NCBI GenBank assembly: GCA_030753015.1 | Contig: JASMDC010000037.1 | Location: 1-35,446, forward strand | Reading direction: 5' to 3' | Length of the DNA: 35,446 nucleotides | Origin: Candidatus Undinarchaeales archaeon | GTDB lineage: Archaea > SpSt-1190 > JASMDC01 | In this document: positions 31,352 through 35,446 of the stretch, piece after piece | Numbering within the stretch: position 1 is the first letter of the stretch | How the letters are laid out: each line of letters opens with the position of its first letter | Notes under the pieces: generated by a model | The model's input: only the letters and a program-made list of their open reading frames with translations | The model's database searches: none | What the model was told of the DNA's origin: nothing | Program-made: the position numbers and the translations under genes

Positions 31352-31876
31352 TCATCCCTTCTTCATGATGAGGATCCCGTCCTGGAACACGCGCTTGTCC
31401 CGCGAGTTGTTCCATGCGCTCATCCTCTCGATGTTCGCGGCCGTCTGGCCGACATGCTCTTTGTCGATGCCCTCGACGTGGACCTCGTCCTTCTTGACGT
31501 TGACTTTGGTCGTTCCGATGATATTGCATCGGCGCGGGTGGCGCTCGCCAAGCAGGTTCTCCACGAAGACCTGTTTTCCCTTGACCTTCACGGTCATGGG
31601 GAAGTGGGTCTGGACCATCTTGAGTATGTAATGGAAGCCTTCGGTCGAACCCTTCACCAGGTTGGTGATGTGGGCTGCAAAGGTACCCACCATGGCGTGG
31701 GGTCCCGCGTGGGTCCCGGAGGTGGATACGACGAAACGGTCGTCCTTCAGCTCGATTTCGACCTTTCGATGGAACAGTTCCCTGCTCACCTCGCCCTTGG
31801 GTCCCTTGACCGTTATCTTCCGACCCTCAAGGCGTGCCTCGACGCCTTCCGGGATCGGTATTTCTCTGGTGATCAT
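31352..31876 (-). CDS. rpl6: Ribosomal protein uL6
   Basis: This 174-residue protein has two L6 folds, with GRKITVKGPKGEVSRELFH in the first and the FPMTVKVKGKQVFVENLLGE and ERMSAWNNSRDKRVFQDGI blocks in the second. ATG 31876 follows GGAGGT and is preferred to a frame reaching 31921, which would overlap S8. Confidence 0.95.
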   Translation of the reverse strand: MITREIPIPEGVEARLEGRKITVKGPKGEVSRELFHRKVEIELKDDRFVVSTSGTHAGPHAMVGTFAAHITNLVKGSTEGFHYILKMVQTHFPMTVKVKGKQVFVENLLGERHPRRCNIIGTTKVNVKKDEVHVEGIDKEHVGQTAANIERMSAWNNSRDKRVFQDGILIMKKG

Positions 31877-31889
31877 GGTCAAGACCTCC

Positions 31890-32282
31890 TTAGTACACGT
31901 ACGCCAGAAGCGTACCACCAACCTTCGACTTCCGGGCTTTCTCGTGATTGACGACCCCTTTCGAGGTCGTGAGGATGAGCATGCCGAGGTTCTTAGCGGG
32001 CAGGAACCTGCGCTCCCATTTCTCGAACTCGTCCACCTTCACCGAGTGACGAGGCTTGATCGCCTTACAGTAGGATATCTTGCCTCCCAGCTTGATGCGG
32101 TACACCCCGCCAACTCCGTTATCGATGACCTCGAAGTCTCCGATGTACCCGGCCTTCTGCATCACGCGAAGAACACCGGTGGTCATCTTTGAAGCCGGTC
32201 GGACCACGCACTCGGTCTTACCGATGCGCTCGTGGTTGTAGATGGTCGACAGGGCGACTGCGAGCGTGTCGTTGAGTGTCAT
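31890..32282 (-). CDS. rps8: Ribosomal protein uS8
   Basis: This 130-residue protein opens with [19 protein letters not shown] and ends with [32 protein letters not shown], the 16S rRNA-binding end. GGAGG precedes the ATG by 8 nt. Confidence 0.96.
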   Translation of the reverse strand: MTLNDTLAVALSTIYNHERIGKTECVVRPASKMTTGVLRVMQKAGYIGDFEVIDNGVGGVYRIKLGGKISYCKAIKPRHSVKVDEFEKWERRFLPAKNLGMLILTTSKGVVNHEKARKSKVGGTLLAYVY

Positions 32283-32294
32283 ATCATCATCCTC

Positions 32295-32459
32295 CTATTC
32301 ATACTTCCTGAAGCCTAGCTCCTTTGCGACCTCGCGGAAGCACTGACGACAGATCATGAGCTCGTACTTGAGGATGAGGGCCCCATGGCGCCCGCAGCGC
32401 CGACAGGAACGGGACCCACGCCCACATGTTCTCTTATTGGGCTTGTTCGCCTTAGCCAT
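32295..32459 (-). CDS. rps14: Ribosomal protein uS14, zinc-binding form
   Basis: This 54-residue protein starts [20 protein letters not shown]. The zinc site is CRRC...CRQC (C-x2-C-x14-C-x2-C), followed by [14 protein letters not shown]. It lies between L5 and S8, its standard archaeal place. The L5 stop lies 1 nt upstream of its ATG (ends at 32461). Confidence 0.95.
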   Translation of the reverse strand: MAKANKPNKRTCGRGSRSCRRCGRHGALILKYELMICRQCFREVAKELGFRKYE

Positions 32460-32460
32460 G

Positions 32461-33219
32461 TCAGTTCACCTCCACCTTGAACCGCTCCTTCATGAATGCG
32501 ATGCCTTCCTCTTGGGTGAGCAAGTGCTTCTCGGAGACGCGGTTCTTGTGGAACCGCCGCGCCTTGACCCTGTACCCGGGGCGAGCGATCGAAACACAGA
32601 CGTCCATCCCGAACACACCGACCTTAGGATCGTACTTGAAATCAGGGATGTCCAACGACTCCCTGATACCGAAGGAAAGGTTCCCATGGTTGTCGAAGTT
32701 ACGCGCCTTGAGCTTGTTCTCGAGGGCCCCGAGCGCCTGCACGAGCAGGGCCTCAGCGGCCTTGTGCCTGATCGTGACCTTCGCGCCCACGACCTGACCG
32801 GGCCTGATGCCCCAGGTCGGGATACGCTTGATCGTGCTCGTCTTGACAGGTTGCTGTCCTGTGAGCTGTTCGAGGAGCTGGATCGCGCGCTCGAGCAGGT
32901 CGTGCTCGGCACCGATGCCGATGTTGAAGGTTATCTTGTCGATATAGGGCTGTCGCATGGGATTCTTCCCCGGAGGCAGCTTAACCTTCTTCTTGACCGG
33001 GGCCTTGGTGGCGGCCTTCTTCGCGGTCTTCCCAGCGGTCTTGGCAGGGGCCTTCTTTGGCACGACCTTCTTGACCACAGCATTCTCCGGTTCGGCCTTC
33101 TTCGGCACGACCTTCTTGACCACAGCCTTCTCCGGCTCGGCCTTCTTCGCGGTCTTCCCAGCGGTCTTGGCAGGGACCTTCTTCGGCACGGCCTTCTTCG
33201 CGGTCTTCTTTTCTGCCAT
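32461..33219 (-). CDS. rpl5: Ribosomal protein uL5 with long Lys/Ala repeat N-terminus
   Basis: This 252-residue protein has a standard uL5 core from about residue 85 ([18 protein letters not shown]...): [21 protein letters not shown] and [19 protein letters not shown]. The core binds 5S rRNA in the central protuberance. The first ~85 residues are Lys/Ala/Pro/Val-rich, like histone H1 tails. They contain a 15-residue tandem unit ([30 protein letters not shown]) and two copies of [12 protein letters not shown]. Most archaeal L5 proteins lack this extension. ATG 33219 follows GGTGG at 5 nt. A similar repeat ends the gene at 35289-35446. Confidence 0.95.
   Translation of the reverse strand: MAEKKTAKKAVPKKVPAKTAGKTAKKAEPEKAVVKKVVPKKAEPENAVVKKVVPKKAPAKTAGKTAKKAATKAPVKKKVKLPPGKNPMRQPYIDKITFNIGIGAEHDLLERAIQLLEQLTGQQPVKTSTIKRIPTWGIRPGQVVGAKVTIRHKAAEALLVQALGALENKLKARNFDNHGNLSFGIRESLDIPDFKYDPKVGVFGMDVCVSIARPGYRVKARRFHKNRVSEKHLLTQEEGIAFMKERFKVEVN
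33013..33175 (-). repeat. Repeats inside the L5 N-terminal extension
   Basis: A 45-bp tandem unit starts at 33061 and 33106. Around it, a 37-bp segment at 33013-33049 is repeated exactly at 33139-33175. Both are in frame and encode the Lys/Ala-rich repeats. Confidence 0.85.
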
Positions 33220-33220
33220 A

Positions 33221-33925
33221 TTAACCACCCAGGTTGATGACCGGCTCCTCAACGCCCACGGGCATGACATAGTCGAGGATGGTCTCGAACCGGACCTTTC
33301 CCGCCAAGACTGCCACGTTGGGCTTCATGACCTTGTGACGGACATCCAGCAGCTTGACTACCTGACCCACGTGTGAGCCACCGGTCACAAGGATGAGGTT
33401 ACCCTCCTTGAGCGGGATATGTTCTGCGATCTTTTGACCGGGAATCTCCAGGAGAACGGAGTCGCCCACATGATAGGCCGAGCCGTCCTTTACGATGATG
33501 TTCCGGCCATCGTGGAGCTCAAGCTGGATCTTACCGCCCTTGACGGTACGCTTACCGTTGATTCGGCACAGCTTCCGCTTCGCGTCCTTCCCCTCGATGG
33601 GCACGAACTCGAGCCCCTTCTTGGAGGTGACGAGACGGAAGTTCTGCTTGAGCTTGGGGACGGAGAGGATGTCCATAGGCCCTACAGGGAAGCCGCTCGC
33701 TTTGACCTTCCGGCCGTCGACCACGACGTCACCCTGGTTTAGAACGAAGGACGCCTCGCGGGCGCTCTTCACGAGACCGAGGGTGTCGCAGATGGCGACC
33801 TTGACCGGAACACTTGTTGCGATGGAGTGGGCTCCCGGGGTTGGGCGGACGATGTATGTTCTCTCCTTCGTCCTGATGTTCCAGAATCCGGGTGCAGCAT
33901 ACCTCTTGAGGTGATTTCGTACCAT
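33221..33925 (-). CDS. rps4e: Ribosomal protein S4e
   Basis: This 234-residue protein begins MVRNHLKRYAAPGFWNIRTK and has an S4-type RNA-binding segment (EASFVLNQGDVVVDGRKVKASGFPVG). A KOW-like SH3 domain sits near the C-terminus (IPLKEGNLILVTGGSHVGQVVKL). Archaea and eukaryotes only. Confidence 0.96.
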   Translation of the reverse strand: MVRNHLKRYAAPGFWNIRTKERTYIVRPTPGAHSIATSVPVKVAICDTLGLVKSAREASFVLNQGDVVVDGRKVKASGFPVGPMDILSVPKLKQNFRLVTSKKGLEFVPIEGKDAKRKLCRINGKRTVKGGKIQLELHDGRNIIVKDGSAYHVGDSVLLEIPGQKIAEHIPLKEGNLILVTGGSHVGQVVKLLDVRHKVMKPNVAVLAGKVRFETILDYVMPVGVEEPVINLGG

Positions 33926-33926
33926 A

Positions 33927-34286
33927 CTATTCGCCTCCTATGGCCTTCTGGCGGGTGCGGTCCTTGATGTCCAGATCGGTGATGAGGACGTTGGACGGGT
34001 GGATGGGGTATGCCCGCTTCGTGCCGTCAGCGCGCTCGCGCTGGATGCCCTCAACAAATATCTTGAAGGTCTTCCGGTCCACACGCTCCACCTTGCCTTT
34101 TGTGCCCTTGAACTCGCCGCGCACGATCTTGACCGTGTCGCCAACGCGGACGGTCACCGAGCGGCGGTTGAACTCACCGCTCAGCTTCTCGTTGAGGTGG
34201 GCGGCCATGCACTTGCCTCTCTGGTGGATCGGCTTCGTGAAGTGCCGCTTCCTCTGTTTTCTTGGTAGACGTGACGATGCGACCAT
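33927..34286 (-). CDS. rpl24: Ribosomal protein uL24
   Basis: This 119-residue assembly-initiator protein has the N-terminal SSRLPRKQRKRHF basic run and a KOW motif (VRVGDTVKIVRGEFKGTKGKVERVD), followed by PIHPSNVLITDL. It lies 1 nt after L14. Confidence 0.96.
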   Translation of the reverse strand: MVASSRLPRKQRKRHFTKPIHQRGKCMAAHLNEKLSGEFNRRSVTVRVGDTVKIVRGEFKGTKGKVERVDRKTFKIFVEGIQRERADGTKRAYPIHPSNVLITDLDIKDRTRQKAIGGE

Positions 34287-34287
34287 T

Positions 34288-34713
34288 TCAGACCACCATC
34301 CTTGCGATCTTTCCTAGACCTGGCCAACGCTCCACGGGCTCGCGGGCGATGACGCTCTTGATCTCTGAGCCGCGGGGGTCGCCCTGATCGTTGACGACCA
34401 CAGCAGCATTTGTCTCGAACCTGACGTGCATGCCTGACGGACGCGCGAACTCCTTGCGCGTGCGTACCACGATGGCTCGCACGACCTCGTTGCGCATCTC
34501 AGGCGTACCCTTGACCACTCTAGCGACGACCATGTCGCCGATCATGGCCGTGGGCATCCGGCCGTGCGTGCCCTGGATACCGGGCACGGTGATGATCTCG
34601 ATGATTTTGGCCCCAGTGTTATCGATGACGGGCAGCCGGGCTCCGGGTGGGAGACACCTGACGTAACCCTTGGTGGGCGCCCTCTTCTTTGCTAGCTTTA
34701 CCCTTCGGACCAT
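34288..34713 (-). CDS. rpl14: Ribosomal protein uL14
   Basis: This 141-residue protein has LPVIDNTGAKIIEIITVPG, the core strands MPTAMIGDMVVARVVKGTPEMR and VVRTRKEFARPSGMHVRFETNAAVVVNDQGDPRGSEIKS. ATG 34713 is chosen over a frame that runs back into S17. Confidence 0.96.
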   Translation of the reverse strand: MVRRVKLAKKRAPTKGYVRCLPPGARLPVIDNTGAKIIEIITVPGIQGTHGRMPTAMIGDMVVARVVKGTPEMRNEVVRAIVVRTRKEFARPSGMHVRFETNAAVVVNDQGDPRGSEIKSVIAREPVERWPGLGKIARMVV

Positions 34714-34718
34714 GGTAA

Positions 34719-35006
34719 TCAACCGAGTTTCTCGATGACGACGAAGTACTTGCTCTTGCTGAGCGGTCTGCACTCAGCGATGCGGACAACATCGCCCTTC
34801 TTTGCCCCGATACAGGGCGGATTGTGGGCGGCCACTCGTGTGGAGCGCTTCGTGAACCGCTCGAACTTGGGGTAGTAGCGGTTGAAGCCCCAGTGGACGA
34901 TGACCGTCCCGTGCATTTTGTCCGACACCACGGTCCCGACGTGGGTCGAGCCCCGCGTTGAGAGGGTTCCGTGCTGCGGGCAGCGAGGATCGTTACATTC
35001 TACCAT
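34719..35006 (-). CDS. rps17: Ribosomal protein uS17
   Basis: This 95-residue protein has an N-terminal CNDPRCPQHG Cys/His cluster, common in archaeal S17, followed by the OB-fold GTVVSDKMHGTVIVHW and PPCIGAKKGDVVRIAECRPLSKSKYFVV. It overlaps the Rpp29 gene by 14 nt. ATG 35006 is preferred to the GTG at 35012. Confidence 0.95.
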   Translation of the reverse strand: MVECNDPRCPQHGTLSTRGSTHVGTVVSDKMHGTVIVHWGFNRYYPKFERFTKRSTRVAAHNPPCIGAKKGDVVRIAECRPLSKSKYFVVIEKLG

Positions 35007-35292
35007 GGTCACACCCCATCTTCTTTCCTAACTTCTTAATCCGGTCCTCGGGCCGTGCTACGAGCACCGCGCCCTCCACCTCAACGCGCTCTCCCTGGGG
35101 GAGGGTGAAGTGGAACGCGCACTCGTCCTTGGCAACGGACCGTCGACCATCGGTCGTTTCTATGATGAGCATGTTCCGCGACTCATCGACCACCGTACCG
35201 GTGAGGCCGACCTTGGAGTCGTCGGTCGAACGGGCCACCGCGATCGGGAGTCCGATGAGCTCATGGCACACCAAGTCTCGTGGCGTTATCAT
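34993..35292 (-). CDS. rnp1: Ribonuclease P protein component 1 (Rpp29/Pop4)
   Basis: This 99-residue protein subunit of RNase P, which trims 5' ends of pre-tRNA, binds the catalytic RNA with Rpp21. It has the Sm-like fold pattern HELIGLPIAVARSTDDSKVGLTGTVVDESRNMLIIE and a basic C-terminus (RPEDRIKKLGKKMGC). The ATG overlaps the upstream stop as ATGA. The S17-neighbour position is standard in archaea. Confidence 0.93.
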   Translation of the reverse strand: MITPRDLVCHELIGLPIAVARSTDDSKVGLTGTVVDESRNMLIIETTDGRRSVAKDECAFHFTLPQGERVEVEGAVLVARPEDRIKKLGKKMGCDHGRM

Positions 35293-35446
35293 TTCTTCGC
35301 CTCCTTGGTAGCCACCTTCTTGGCGGGCGCCTTCTTAGCCGCTTCCTTCTTTGGCTCGGCCTTCTTGGTGGGCGCCTTCTTAGCCGCTTCCTTCTTTGGC
35401 TCGGCCTTCTTGGTGGGCGCCTTCTTAGCCGCTTCCTTCTTTGGCT
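35289..35446 (-). CDS. 3' end of a ribosomal protein gene with Lys/Ala/Pro repeats (partial)
   Basis: Only the C-terminal ~51 residues are in the window: repeats of AEPKKEAAKKAPTKK, ending in VATKEAKK. In archaea the gene just before rnp1 is usually L29 or sometimes S3, so this is probably a repeat tail on one of those; it is not settled here. The repeat unit has the same 15-residue period as the L5 extension. The stop overlaps the Rpp29 start. Confidence 0.75.
   Translation of the reverse strand, partial: PKKEAAKKAPTKKAEPKKEAAKKAPTKKAEPKKEAAKKAPAKKVATKEAKK
35326..35446 (-). repeat. 45-bp tandem repeat running off the window
   Basis: GGCGCCTTCTTAGCC recurs at 35326, 35371 and 35416, an exact 45-bp period. 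The copies are almost identical, so expansion was recent. The array continues past the window edge. Confidence 0.9.

Overview
The window is archaeal chromosomal DNA with a fairly high GC content. The evidence is a TATA-binding protein gene, the archaeal/eukaryotic ribosomal protein set (S4e, L14e, L19e, L32e, L34e), RNase P protein Rpp29, a DUF106 Oxa1-like insertase, an XPD helicase, Cbf5 with a PUA domain, and TATA boxes about 26 nt ahead of predicted transcription starts. A PAS-DUF835-winged-helix protein suggests a euryarchaeal, Thermoplasmata-like lineage, but that assignment is an inference. No tRNA, rRNA or CRISPR array was seen.

Layout. 1-1740: an IS1634-type transposase that has cut an AAA_14-like ATPase gene, leaving its first ~43 codons. 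1949-7771 (minus): a MoxR-type AAA+ ATPase followed by a 1560-residue von Willebrand A protein of the NorD/CobT type. 7951-9246 (plus): a divergent ATP-grasp enzyme, with a perfect palindrome between the two promoters. 9438-12563 (minus): a soluble six-PAS/DUF835/winged-helix sensor-regulator. 12764-14255 (minus): TBP, a PPC/DUF296 protein and a DUF123 GIY-YIG protein. 14256-14630: a gene-poor stretch with a strong TATA box and a possible small RNA. 14631-16431: a divergent pair, a Pro/Met/Gly-repeat coiled-coil protein and a multi-pass membrane protein. 16549-17478: a GH130 enzyme. 17703-18306: a toxin-antitoxin-like pair bracketed by a 19-bp direct repeat. 18374-20266: an XPD/Rad3 family helicase. 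20241-23117 (minus): two paralogous alpha/beta hydrolases around an unrecognised, probably barrel-like protein.

23178-35446 (minus) is one continuous translation super-operon: a Lys/Ala-repeat ribosomal protein tail, Rpp29, S17, L14, L24, S4e, L5, S14, S8, L6, L32e, L19e, L18, S5, L30, L15, SecY, DUF106, L34e, L14e, Cbf5, an RNA m5C methyltransferase and its separately encoded PUA-like partner. Genes touch or overlap throughout, with GGTGA-type ribosome binding sites. It joins ribosome assembly, membrane insertion and RNA modification. adk and cmk, which often sit near secY in archaea, are absent here.

Most promising for new biology: the giant VWA/MoxR pair with an HExxH motif, the repeat-bracketed YgiT/AbrB module, the 15-residue Lys/Ala repeats on ribosomal proteins, the possible small RNA, and the dual TATA arrangement of tbp.
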